A stretch of DNA of 64,000 nt from Sipunculus nudus (lineage: Eukaryota; Annelida; Sipuncula; Golfingiida; Sipunculidae). The notes beneath the pieces are model-generated. The model searched no databases, was not told where the DNA came from, and saw nothing but the letters and a program-made list of their open reading frames with translations. The stretch lies in contig CM049318.1 of NCBI GenBank assembly GCA_026874595.1, forward strand, positions 5,843,741-5,907,740. The letters run 5' to 3'. Positions within the stretch are counted from its first letter, which is position 1, and the number at the start of each line of letters is the position of its first letter. Below, one piece after another: positions 46,587 to 58,189 of the stretch. Position numbers and translations under genes: made by a program.

Positions 46587-47039
46587 TTAAGCCAAAGCCC
46601 TGTCAATCAAGTCCATATGTGAATGTGAAAATGCCCTTAATGACTCACCTTGATTTTGTTTTCTTTGTAATAGCTTGCCTAGCAACTGGGTTACTGTATT
46701 TTTCTCGCTAAAAGCTTTATTGAGAATATCAAAAACAGCCTCTGCCCCTCTGTCAGCATTTAACTGAACATACTTAACTTCAGCTGGACCTTCTAAGTGT
46801 GACCGCAGAAAATCTATGCAGCAGCACCTGCTAGTCGCTCTGGCTTTATGGCAGTTCGGGCCACTACCAGCCAATCACTAAGTCTATAAAAAAACTCCGT
46901 TAAAACAAGCTTATTTTCCCGGGGTTACCGCCATAGGAACTGGTCCCTGGCCTAGCCCGACAGCCTCTATCAGCTGTCTTAACCGATTAATTTCTTGCTG
47001 GAGGTCCTGCACCTCGGGTGATCCACCGCCCTCTGCCAT
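46587..47039 (-). pseudogene. Ty3/gypsy element 1: gag N-terminal part
   Basis: ATG at 47039 opens MAEGGGSPEVQDLQQEINRL, a coiled start typical of these gags. After frame changes around 46880-46910 comes LEGPAEVKYVQLNADRGAEA, then VFDILNKAFSEKNTVTQLLG and LRAFSHSHMDLIDRAL, the capsid-like helices. A TAA at 46587-46589 separates it from the in-frame ORF below, which looks like a single nonsense change. Confidence 0.7.
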
Positions 47040-47389
47040 TTTAACTAATATGTCACAATGATTCACACTTTTGATAAAAAGTTTTACAATTCTAGGTCAA
47101 TCCAAAATCTAGGACAGATTAACAAATCTCCAACTACACATGTTGCTATACTACAGTAACAAAAGCATTGATAACAGAGCCACTATAAATGAGTGTGCAT
47201 CACACCTCTGATACAGTATCCATAAACTGTGGTTTATGTTTACATATTTGCATATATACAATCGCATTAATGCATGAACTCTTGAATTGTGACTGCAAAC
47301 CATTCATAAGTTTCTGCTGTTCCTGCATAAGCTTTTGCTATTTTTCTCTTGTTTCCGTTGCTGATCAACAACACTTCTCAACAGTTTTG

Positions 47390-48052
47390 TTACCTCTGAT
47401 AATTCTGTCTTATGTTCATCAGATTCACATTCCACCGCCCTGGCTGAAGCTCTATACTTCCTCCTGCCTGTCCAGACAATATAAATTCCTCATCTCTAAC
47501 CTCCCTGAATGTCTTTGAATCATCAGCTTTCATCATCGCATGCAGGTTACGGTAAATGTCATCGTCCCAGACGCTATCAATACAATACAAGTGGTTACGC
47601 AAGAGCTTATCCCCATTGGGCAGAGCATCCTTATCGATCGCTAAAATCCGATCCTGTAACTCCAGTAAGGCATGCGAGAAATCTCGAAGTGACTCCCTTT
47701 CCTTTTGCCGTCGGCTGAACAACAGTGATACTAATCTACCGCTCGTGGACTTCTCACCAAACCCCTTCTCTAACAACTTTGAAACTTCCTCAGGGTTTTC
47801 ACGCTTTTCTGACTCGGCATATCTTATCTCCTTTCTAGCCGATCCATCCAGAGAAGACAAAAGGAACTCGCCAGCCGCCTTATTAGTCAGTCCTTGAGAT
47901 TCCAACAATAATCGTGCCTCTCTTATCTAGCCATCGAGTTCTGATGGATCGCTTGCATACCTCTGCAATTTTCGGTTACTATATACAACTCTTGCTCTGT
48001 TACCTTCAAGTAGCTCAAGTCGCCTTTGCAGGTTGTCAATCTCATCCGCCAT
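47390..48052 (-). pseudogene. Second gag (different gypsy-like element), no pol
   Basis: ATG at 48052 starts MADEIDNLQRRLELLEGNRA. The frame meets a TAG at about 47930 where relatives would be expected to have Trp (DG*IREARLLLES). It then continues through FLLSSLDGSARKEIRYAESE, VSKLLEKGFGEKSTSGRLVS and LRDFSHALLELQDRI, the capsid helices of a CCHC-type gag. The plan is the same as the gag at 47039, but the sequence is clearly different, so it comes from another element. No knuckle, protease or pol follows; the next sequence is the leader of element 1. The two gags therefore lie head to tail. Confidence 0.7.
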
Positions 48053-48099
48053 GTTGCGGCTTTCACAGGACCCTGCGTCAGGAATACTAATACTGGTTT

Positions 48100-50640
48100 C
48101 TCGAAATGTCAAAGTGCAAAAGTGGACCAACAGCAGAAGCAGTTGAATCCCAAACAATGTACACCTACCATAAACCATTGATAGTGGGACACACGGTACC
48201 AAATTGCTATGGTCAAATTTCCTCTCATGGACAACAGTTCAACATGTAAATATACAATTGTCATAGGAACACAAGCAAATTTTCCTATCTCAGCCATGAA
48301 ATTTTATAAAAATAAAACAGTAACCAACTTCTGCTCAAATTTGGCAGAATACTTAATTATGCACTTATAGTACAGTAAATCATGACAGGTTGTTAGTCAA
48401 CTACACAGCTGACAAAAAGAGAAAATACAAATGGTCAACAAATAATCTCAAAGAAAACCAGGTTAAATGATTTCACTCAGCAGCAGCTATCAACATTAAT
48501 GACCCATCAGATGATATCCTCTATATGGGTACCCTACATGATCTGGTTCAACATGTCATACATGTCATGTAACATCCCAATAAAATTTTATATGCAAATA
48601 AAACGAATGTGAGGAGATCAGTCATATTAAAACAATACCCAATGTAGTGCACATACTAGTAACTGTGACAGATAAAGCATCCGCAAATATCATGTACTAG
48701 ACAATATCAACTCATCAAATATCAGTGTCATATATGGCAAATCATATATATCAAAATGGAACCAAATATTAGTGTCATATTCAGTATGAAGTCCAAAGTA
48801 TAAATTCAACACAGAAGAAAATACATTAAATCTTTGCACACATACCTATTCAATCACATTAATGCACTTACGTATAATTCAGTGTACTCCAAACCATATC
48901 AGAATCTCAATAACAGTAATACAGTTTACCTTGGTGAACAAGTTATGACTCAGTATTTCAAACCATCTGGACTCAACAGGTTACCAAACATGTATTCCAC
49001 AATTACCAGTTAACATGTACAGCTTAGTTACTCTTCACATAATATGTAGTAACAGTTATGTATCAACAAAACAATGATGCAACAACAAAAAAAGGAATAC
49101 ACATATCCAGATCAGAGTCCATCTCCACACAGTGTTCACTACACTTTGGTATGTGATGGTGAATGTCCCAAAATCCAACCATCGTTTTCTCTTATCCTCA
49201 GCAAGGCCCAAAGTTACCTGACATCACTGGCACCTACCCAACTCCTGGTATCAATCTTGTGACTGAGTTCTGACTGAGTAGGAGTGGCAGGGTGGGTACG
49301 TAAGGTGGTAAGTAACCAATACAAATGCTGTAGTGTTCAACTCTTTTAATGTCTTGACCAAAGTGTTTCAGACATGACGAAGCACATGGCAGTGGCACAG
49401 ATACAATACACACACAGAAAATAGCGGTGGCTGACATATCTGAAAAGATATCAAGTTAAATACATACTAAGTGTCAGCACATATCAGAAATACATAGCAC
49501 AAAATAGAAAGGAAATGTTTACAATATTAATGACAATAAAATAGACATCTGTCAAAATATTTACAATACATCTGAAGATATAATGAACATATGTCAAATT
49601 GTTTACAGTCCATGTGCCAATAAACATATACTTGTTGACATGTGTCCTTTGTTACTCCAGTTGAAAGTTCAATATTCATGTATTACTGAAAATATCAACT
49701 TGTATCAACAATTTACAAAATATCCGAGATTCGAATAGCATATACCCAAAATAAGTCAACATTCATAAATACACTAAACATATTACATCATCATAATGAT
49801 CACTAGGCAATATCTGAGAGCAGGCTCTATAATCCAAAGGTGAACACGTACACATGGACCACTGCTCCTGAATCCATGGACCTCTCACTGACCATCACAG
49901 ACTTCTGGACCATCCAGGGCTCACACTTCAACCCATAACAACCCTCTGTGCTCCTATCTGGCGCCATAAAACCCTAGAACAGTTCCTTGAAATGTCAGGA
50001 ATGCATCTCTACATATTACTGGTATGAGCCATAAAATAAATAATGCAACCAAGAACCACACCACTTGATTCCTAAATACATGATTAACTCCAGGAATTAA
50101 TATAAAATTCCTACCAATAAATGGGAAAGGCCTCGGCAGATTATCATATATAGTAGAGATTTAAGCACATTGATTAAACAACCCTGACATATCTTTACAT
50201 GTATCTGCTCTGACACAAGCAAATAAAACTACAGCGACAATTCCTGGTCTTTTCCAGCCAAAATATGCTGTTACCCACAAAATACAAGACACTCTTACTC
50301 AGTCGAAATACACGATAAATACTCATGTGTCTGTTAAAACTATTTACTGGATTGCATTTAACGTGTTTCCGGAACATGAGGCTTTTTTATCTGACGTTCA
50401 GAATCGACGATTACATAAAAAATCAGCAATGTCAAGTACTATGGTTCCAGTAGCTTAAATCCTGAACATTCATAATACAACCCCACGCTGAACACATTAT
50501 AAAACAAGCATTAGTTTTACTTACAAAACCAGAAAACATGCACCTCGGCTTCAGCAAATCTCTGCGCGCTCTTACCGTGTTAGCCAAATATTCCGTAAAA
50601 AGTTTACCGTAAGTATAAAAAATGTAATTCGTGGCTGCCG
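48100..50640. other. No gene seen; possible LTR or leader debris
   Basis: AT-rich sequence upstream (in gag sense) of the two gags. Expected to contain one or two 5' LTRs, but I could not match it to 41091-42187. Short openings have no domains. Confidence 0.4.
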
Positions 50641-51233
50641 CTAGGTGGCTCTGCCATACACATATTCGTTGTTTTAAGCACTATCAGTCAATTGAATGGT
50701 TATGACTGAGTGATAATAGAGGTGTTTGGAGTGAACAGCGGTAATTAACCTTTCAGTCTGCATGCAGCTTCTTTTAGTTGGAATATGTGTGTTGAGTCAA
50801 TATTACAAATTCGTCCACTTACCATTTCTTCTTTCCTTCCAAATCGATTCGCAGGTAGTCTCCCACTGTCCTAGCTTGTCTTTTCATCCGATCAGTTAAC
50901 CATGCGTTTACATCAGCAAGTGTCCATTAAAACATGGGGAAGCCCACCAAGAGCGAAACATGCTTAAAACGTGTGTCAAACATGTTGAAGCGTCTCACGA
51001 CTAAAAAAAAAATTAAAAGTGTTCCAATTAATGTTTCAAACATGTCTTTATCTAAAACATATCATAAAGTTAGACATGTCGCATCTTCTTTGAAACGGCA
51101 ACTAACCCCCACTTTTTGCAGTGCTATAAAAGTGTACACTATTAGTTCGGCAAACATATTCAATACTTGATTATCACCAGTCAGAAGGGCTAATTTTTCT
51201 TAGACCATATCATCATTTCATCTTTTCAAATGC

Positions 51234-51261
51234 TGATATATATATAATATATATATAGCTG

Positions 51262-51302
<41 letters not shown>
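51234..51302. repeat. (TA)n microsatellite
   Basis: TA dinucleotides with two AGCTGATATA interruptions, about 69 bases. Confidence 0.95.
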
Positions 51303-51303
<1 letters not shown>

Positions 51304-51324
51304 AAATAAACATATTTTGCATTT

Positions 51325-51368
51325 TTAGCCGAGCCACGTGACCCATGGGTTCATGGGACGCTTGTTCT
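51325..51368 (+). repeat. R1 right-end scrap
   Basis: TTTTTAGCCGAGCCACGTGA, then CCCATGGGTTCATGGGACGC and TTGTT: a short remnant joining an R1-like head word to the right-end GTGACCCATGGGT motif, i.e. an almost fully deleted copy. Confidence 0.5.
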
Positions 51369-51369
51369 A

Positions 51370-52687
51370 TTTACGTACAGACTGTTTTTAATGCAAATGC
51401 TTTTATAAGATTTTAAGAGGTTGACTTTAGTCAGGGTGATATATACACAAACAGCACTCTGCCTGCACCTTAAACAGGTATTTGCGTACATGTGTGATTT
51501 CATAATTAAAAGAAAATCATTCAATTTTCATCATTTTCATAATAAATGTAACCTTGGCATAAAATGCCCACATATTTTGAATTAACTTAGTTGAAGATCT
51601 ACAAAAAAACCTTTTACCACTACGCGACTGGCGATGCCGCATCATTTCCCTACAACAGTGTTTTAATATAAGCGTAAGAACACTTTCACAACCGATGGAT
51701 AATAAGAATATAGGATAAAGGTGGATAAGATCGACAATATGGGTTCACATGCCTTGTTCTTCATTTCTTGTATCATACACATACTGTGCAGACTCTGACT
51801 CATAAGAGTGCGACACTGCTGGTCACTATTTATGGGAGTCACAATCTGACCCCTATAGTACACCGCGGCTTCTACATTTACCAGTTGCGTAGGTAACAGT
51901 GTAGTGAAGAGGGTAATGTAGTATGTTCAAGTGAAGTTGGATTAGAATTGTTTCAAAGCAAATTGCATAAATTGCGGTGTTTTGTGATAACTATTTCACG
52001 GAATAAGTAATATTTTAGTAAGCATACGCATGTGAAATGTAACCAGAATGTGTTTCCTTAGAATGTGACATTTTTCTTTTTAATTTTTGGGTTTAGCAGT
52101 TGAGATAACTAGTACCGGCCGTCCAACAGATGCGATTTTCACAAAACCGTGGAAGCGTGATACAAGAGCCAGGGAGTCCCAGTAAATAGTGTAGTCGCTC
52201 ATATAGAAAAATCCCAATCCCGTAGGAACTGAATGCCCAAATTGAGATAGCACTTGTTTTCACTTCATTTAGGTGTAACCTGATGGAAAAAGTTAGGTAA
52301 CAAATTTTATCAACCCCTTGACCCCCCAAAAAATCCAAGATGGCCTCCTTAATAATAAAAAAGCCTAGATATTGCTTTGATATTTTTCCTCTTGCATCAA
52401 AATGAATAATATTGGACGATGTACTGTTAATACCAACTACTCCAAGGGCTGTCCAAAGGTTAGGGAGGGTATTAAAGGTCAAGGTCAATCCTTTTCACGC
52501 AGTCATATATTATGTATGGTTTTCAAATAGTCACCAGTATTAATAATTGCCTTGGCAGAGTAATTTATCATAGGGACGATATTAAAATTTATTAATTACA
52601 ATAAGATACTGTCATTTGGTTTTCAAATGGACCTTAAAGGTGCCCATTCACCTACCTGTCTGAAAGAGAATTTGTGATTTGTGGCTT

Positions 52688-52690
<3 letters not shown>
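51370..52690. other. No gene seen; possible repeat around 52090-52500
   Basis: The 131-codon minus-strand opening at 52093-52488 has no recognisable domain. Its far end overlaps AAAGGTCAAGGTCAATCC at 52475-52492, the same word as in the AGGTCA array at 1.6-2.1 kb, so this is probably a relative of that repeat. Confidence 0.4.
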
Positions 52691-52691
<1 letters not shown>

Positions 52692-52746
<55 letters not shown>

Positions 52747-52767
52747 GCATATATATATATATATATG
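52692..52767. repeat. (AT)n microsatellite
   Basis: About 38 AT units broken once by GTATATGC. Confidence 0.95.
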
Positions 52768-55100
52768 ATCTAAAGGTAATTCTAGTACTTCTTTTTGATC
52801 AACAACATGTTTGTAAACAGAGCAATGTTGTCAAAAGGGCCCCTTTAAGACATGAAATTGATAGACGTGTTACATAGTTTACACATTGCTGATTCTCTGC
52901 TGATTTATTGCTTAGTATAAATATTAGGGTCATTCTGGTGCGGTCGGTAAAAAATGATAAGTGTGTACATGTAAATGGCATCTGGAGAATTCAAATACAT
53001 GTCCCTTTAAGAACCCCGTAGGATATTGTCGGATAATCGGGACAAAGCACCTCAATATTTAGATACCACTGCCACGGATGATAATATCAGGAATTTCTAT
53101 CAGGTCTGCATCGACCAGAAGATGCGCGGGCATAGGAATCCAGAATGCAACAGCAGCTGGTTATAAGACACGCTCAGAACGTATACAAATAATATTGAGA
53201 TGGGCAGTGGAATATATTATATAAGAATAACTGTTTCAAATGACTATTTATATGTATGTCGGAAAAGTAAACATGGATTTATCTTAATTGAGCATGGTTG
53301 AAATTATGTATTATATTCCAATCCTAAGGCACAGCAATGCCTGAAAGACAGTCAGAAGGAACATTGGAAATACTTGTTTTTCTGCTACAATTCTATTATA
53401 TATTTTTTTTGGTGAAACCGTTGACCATGCAAGTACGGAGGCCGATGATGCTGTGTAAGAGATTTAGTATTACATTGGGCAAAAGTACCCGCTCTTCTTT
53501 AATTCCAGAACCAATGGTATATCTCTGGTGAAGGTTTCCTCCTTAAACCTCACTGCATGATCATACTCTTTATTACATACCTGTTATACACGTTGGTAAT
53601 ATCGTTGGTAATATCGGGGGATTAAAAACATTGAAATTCAAAAATATGTTGAATTCAATTGTCAATTCATGAAACAAAACAATGATAAAAGCCTTAAACG
53701 TTTTCGCTCAAAACGTTCCTCTATGCACACTATATGAAAACCTTGATTAGATAATGCCTCCTGTATAGGGAGAAAATTTTAAATGCAGTTTAAAGAGGAA
53801 TTAAATGGCTTTGGATAATGTGGTTAAACCTTAGTGGGGCTTAGCTTTAATATCTATATTTCTACACGTTATAACTTATGACATAAAATGCACGGTCCAT
53901 ACATTCAATTATATGTTACATGTTGATTCGTTGGTGAACAAGCGCATCCAAGTTAACTACTCACAAAATATCAACACTAAAAGTTAATTTTCGTGGTACA
54001 ATAATTGATGTGGAAGTCTATGTTTAACTTTGCAAATTTGACTTCTGTAGTCTAGGCAGGTCCCATGTAAGAGTAATAGTCGACACAAACCCAGGCTACT
54101 AAAATGAAATCTGAAAACAAAAATAATCACGAATAAATGGGAAAAGAATCAAATAACATGAGAGGTGATAGCGCTAAACGGGCCGGAGGGGGGGGGGGGG
54201 GGTAGAGGGGGAGGGGGCAGTTTTCACCACTGAAAATAGCTGATGGTTTACGTTGTGATGGCATTCGATCTCCCCTGGTTGGTGCATATTCGACATTTAT
54301 TCAATCCAGGCGTAATGGGAAGGTCGTGCCAAACAGCCATGTTTCACTCACAAACGTGTGCGCCTTTCGGAGGATCCTTGGTGGTATGCATGACCCAGCA
54401 ATGGGGATGACTACGCACACAGGACTGGAAGGTGCAATAGTCATTGGGGCTTTGTCAATGCCAGGATATAAAATGAGAGGAAGCCTGTCTTACTGCCCTG
54501 TCACATAGTCTGATGTATACATATATGTAGTTTAGTTTGCAGTACAAAATGGAGGCGGCTACCTGCACCCCCCAAAAAATTTAAAAAATCCATCCTTGGC
54601 GTTAGCCTTTATGCCCAGATCTACATGGTCCGTTTTATCCAATTAACAAGTGTACCCTGGAGATGATTGTATTCCCGTAATGTGCAAACTTTAATTAGGA
54701 ATAATGTGTTTTACATATGCAGATGTGCCTTCTTTTTTTTATGTGCCTTCTTTTATGGCTGATTATTTTTTGTTGTATTATTGGTCTCTTTTTAACTCAA
54801 GTACCTTATCTATAACTTGTAACGATTAGACCTGTTTCAGCTCATATTTATATAAACTATCTAGATATAAAATTTTCTACCGATCCCCCTGTTCTACAAT
54901 GTACTTGGAACAGTTTAATATGACATGAAAATTTCTGTATCAAGACCACCAACAAGGCTTTTGGAATATAGGAATCTTCCACATAACCACACAAATTGAT
55001 TCTAAATGTTTGCTTTGTTGTAATATGGTAGGCACCTATACCATGTCGTACTACTTTGCGAGAATCAGCAATATAAAAAAGAGATCACGAGTATCAAGAA
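52768..55100. other. No gene seen
   Basis: AT-rich, with a G run at 54187-54202. Openings of 60-78 codons have no domain. Confidence 0.4.
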
Positions 55101-55104
55101 GTAC

Positions 55105-55362
55105 TCAATCCATGCCTCACTTCACCCGTTCCACTCTGATTTTGGCGGATACACGTAGTCGCTTGTCCACTACCCGTATTCTAGTTTATTCTTGCATTTC
55201 AATTTTCTCATGCACAACAAATTCCTAAAATGTTAAAGGCAGAACTTGATACCAGCTACAACCAGTTATCAGGACATTAAAAACTAGAATATGGGTAGTC
55301 GACAAGCGACTACGTGTATCCGCCATAATCAGAGTAGAACGGGTGAAGTGGGGCATGGATTG
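55105..55362 (+). repeat. Foldback repeat: ~82 bp inverted arms, 93 bp spacer
   Basis: Arm 1 (55105-55187) reads TCAATCCATGCCTCACTTCA ... GTATTCTAGTTT. Arm 2 (55281-55362) is its inverse with only about six mismatches. Both arms contain GGCGGATACACGTAGTCGCT. The transcript of either strand would form a long near-perfect hairpin. Both arms give the same short peptide frame in opposite directions (PHFTRSTLI-like), which is a consequence of the inversion and not evidence of coding. Confidence 0.85.
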
Positions 55363-56099
55363 CTTGGCAAGGGGAAATAGAGTTAGATGTGTAGCGACAT
55401 CTCTCATACAATCCTCAAGATGAAGGCACATTTGATTGGAGTCTTTACCAGAAGTCACTCACGTAATACTGAAATACACACAAATGGACAGTCTAAGTCC
55501 CTTGCTGTTAATATTGTAGTGAATACAGGGTTAAAATAATTTTATGTAATTTACCATTTAAATAAGACGTCTGTTTAATACAACCCTTGTACAACTGCAA
55601 GCAGCGAACATTGAGCGATTACATATTACTATTACACCACAGCTAAGACTAACACGGCGAGTCAGTTTATGAACAACCATGTTTAGTGTGTAATCTGCCC
55701 AATCTTGATGGAAAAATAGGGATAAACGTCTACAGAGAGGAGGGCTGATTTAAATCTCTACACCACATGGGATCCTATAACTCTCAAGTTACATTACCGC
55801 ACAGATCCTCACATCTGCCTCTAGTCTTAGAATCCACAGAAATAAAAGCAAACCGACTGTCGGATTCTCGACAGCGACCGCTTGGGTGACCAGTGAGTTG
55901 TGAGAACTGAGATGTGGTTGCAGTGGGACACCCTAAAGTGTCGAGACGAATTACTCTAGCGAGCACTACCGCTAAAGCCTCATGAGTCCACTTGGCTACT
56001 AGGTGCGGCCTTTACAACCGAGGGATTAGCTAACGCATAAGCTTCAAGGAACGGAGCTGGGAGGCCACCTTGGATTCTGGCATACGCTAGGAAAATTCG

Positions 56100-56480
56100 A
56101 CAGAGGTGATACTGGCCCGAACAATGCGAAGAAATTGCGCGTTGGTGTCAAAAACGTGAAGAGAGTGCTACCCAGAAAACTGGATCTAGGCGTAGCAAAG
56201 CGAAGTTGTAGCAAAAGCCAGCTGGTGCATCTATTCGAAGGTGGCCATAGATATTCTAGATAGACTACCGATAAAGAAGGTTAGTGACCGCTATATTGTA
56301 GTCCTGGCTGACTACTTCAGCAATCGGATCGGGGTTTATATGCACAGCGCAAGTGGTAGAAAGTTCATTTGACATTTGGAGAATCACTGCAACTGCACTC
56401 CGATCAAGGCATTTGAATCTGTTCAGCGGTAATTGGAACTACATGAAGAAGGCAACACCGAAAAACCATCAGACTACATA
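56100..56480 (+). pseudogene. Gypsy element 3: integrase remnant
   Basis: RQRYYWPEQCEEIARWCQKR keeps the end of the H2C2 zinc domain. After a stop and a frameshift, VAIDILDRLPIKKVSDRYIV, then VLADYFSNRIGVYMHSA, is the first catalytic block of a gypsy integrase, including its first Asp. The later Asp and Glu blocks are missing. A charged tail at 56690-56940 (LDAWFRLKKRARGRLEKLHR) may be the end of pol. Confidence 0.75.
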
Positions 56481-56965
56481 TCTCAGCCACCGATGTTAGC
56501 ACTGCGTTAGAGAGATAAGCTCAGGTTCAACACCTGTTACCTTCACCCTTGTATTGGGGAAATCAACAAAAACAGAGAAACGCTCCAGACAAGAAGCCTT
56601 CCCGACCCCTACACCTGAGGACGACGACGCCTTCCCCCGGAGGGAGCATCCATCGGAGAAGGCTAAAGAAAGGTTCCAATAAGCATACCCTCTCCCTACC
56701 GAACAGACGGCACTGGAGGAGCTGATGAAAGAAGCAGACGGCACGAAAAATTACTTCAGAGAAGGTCTTGACGCATGGTTCAGACTAAAGAAACGAGCCC
56801 GGGGTAGGCTAGAGAAATTACATAGGGAGGAGATATAACGACTGCCACGGAAATAAAAACAATTCGACGACCTAGCCAATGTCTTGAACAGTTGCATAAA
56901 AGACTCTGAACGCGAGGTCCTACCAGATGTCAACCATGAGTGAGAAGAGCCTTGTGACAAAGTTA

Positions 56966-57195
56966 CTGTATGGATTTACCCTTTGGATTTACGCTACATG
57001 GATTTACCTGTTGGATTACTGTGCCTTTTTACCTTTTTGATATACGCTACCTGGATTTATTTATTCGATTATTGTGCATTTTTACCTTTTGGATTTACGC
57101 TGCCTGGATTTATCATTTGGATACTGTTCCTTTTTACCCGTTGGAATTAAGTTGTATGGATTTACCTTTGGATATACGCTTGGATATTACAAAAT
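56966..57195 (+). repeat. Degenerate minisatellite of TGGATTTACC units
   Basis: Ten or so variants of TGGATTTACCTTTTGGAT with TTACGCTACCTGGA and TACTGTGCCTTTTTACC spacers. It lies between the pol tail and the 3' LTR. The 85-codon ORF across it (Trp/Phe/Ile-rich) follows from the repeat and is not taken as a gene. Confidence 0.7.
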
Positions 57196-57504
57196 CCTTT
57201 TATGGTGTGACATGTGCCAAAAAGTGAAATTTGTGCTTATTTAACAATGATGTGTGATGAAAACTCTTGGACTCTGTGATTTCCAGAACTCCCTTGGAGA
57301 GAACAAAATGACTCTATATAATACATATCAATATATTATGACAGTAAGAACATTTCTGGTTATTACGAGGACTTGTATCTTTCTTTTTAAGGTTTACGTC
57401 GTATTTGGTTCTTCTATATTTTGCATAAATGATTATTTTTGTGTTTTGTCATTTTTGGCGCAGCCGACGGGGTAGTGTAGATTTTCGCTACGCTACAATC
57501 ATTT

Positions 57505-57519
57505 AAGGGGGGAGGGAAA
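57505..57519 (+). promoter_or_regulatory. Polypurine tract of gypsy element 3
   Basis: AAGGGGGGAGGGAAA ends exactly at the TG of the 3' LTR. In LTR retrotransposons this primes plus-strand DNA synthesis; its position fixes the element's orientation. Confidence 0.75.
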
Positions 57520-58185
57520 TGTAGTGAATGGAGGGTTCCATGGGGGTCAATCACACTGCAGGTGATCGGGTTAGCTGCGTATCTCACTTACGTAAGCGGG
57601 GTTTGTCCGCTGGCTTGTAACAGCGATGTAGCGCTGGGCGATAACCGCCCGTGCAGGGCTGACAATGCGGACACCGCTCGGACGGTCACCGTTCGCCTTC
57701 AGCCTATAAGTAGAGCGCGCGCAGAGCGTGTCAGATCAGAGTCTGGAGCGTTGCTTGGTCTTTTAACAGGGTGGTCAGTACTCGTGTAAGCCTTAGCAGT
57801 GATTCATTAAATCGCCATTGGGATTGTCTACTGGAATATTCCCATTTACTTTTGGATTACCTACACTGCATTGGAGTACATAATTGGATAACCTTACCCA
57901 CCTACGTTTACGGGGATTACTCTTTAGGGTATTGTGCTTTGTGCGTAGCGGAGTGACACCACGCCCCCGGCTTCGCCTGCAACGAAGTGAGAGAGCGCCT
58001 CACCTTCTTCTTCTGCCATCTGAAAGTTATCGCTGAGTTGTATTAAAACCCTATTTATGTACTGTTGCATTATTTCATTTGTGAATGCATGCGACTTAGA
58101 GTGTCAAGTGCAGATACATTAACCCGAGCCGTTAGGACTTAATGAAACAAACCGAACCTAGGTGTGTACACCCCCGGGTGTTACA
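57520..58185 (+). mobile_element. 3' LTR of gypsy element 3 (666 bp)
   Basis: Begins TGTAGTGAATGG directly after the polypurine tract and ends GGGTGTTACA. The edges form a short inverted pair (TGTA/TACA). A promoter-like block CAGCCTATAAGTAGAGCGCG (TATAAG at 57705) sits 185 bases in, with GTCAGATCAGAGTCTGGAGC downstream as a likely start region. It is GC-rich compared with its surroundings. Confidence 0.7.
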
Positions 58186-58189
58186 ATAT

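Larger units (their letters stand above)
55515..58185 (+). mobile_element. Ty3/gypsy element 3, gutted, plus strand
   Basis: The left edge TGTAGTGAATACAGGGTT (55515) resembles the start of the 3' LTR (TGTAGTGAATGGAGGGTT). Both outer edges touch ATAT (55511-55514 and 58186-58189), a candidate 4 bp target duplication. Inside are only a partial integrase, a minisatellite, a polypurine tract and the 3' LTR. Most of the 5' LTR, gag, protease and reverse transcriptase are missing. Confidence 0.55.

Noticed and set aside
41091-50650. Complete gypsy element with two LTRs
   Set aside because: I could not find any stretch of 48.1-50.6 kb matching the candidate 3' LTR, so only the 3' boundary is offered.
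52093-52488. 131-codon minus-strand ORF
   Set aside because: No domain, and it overlaps repeat-like AAAGGTCAAGGTCA sequence.
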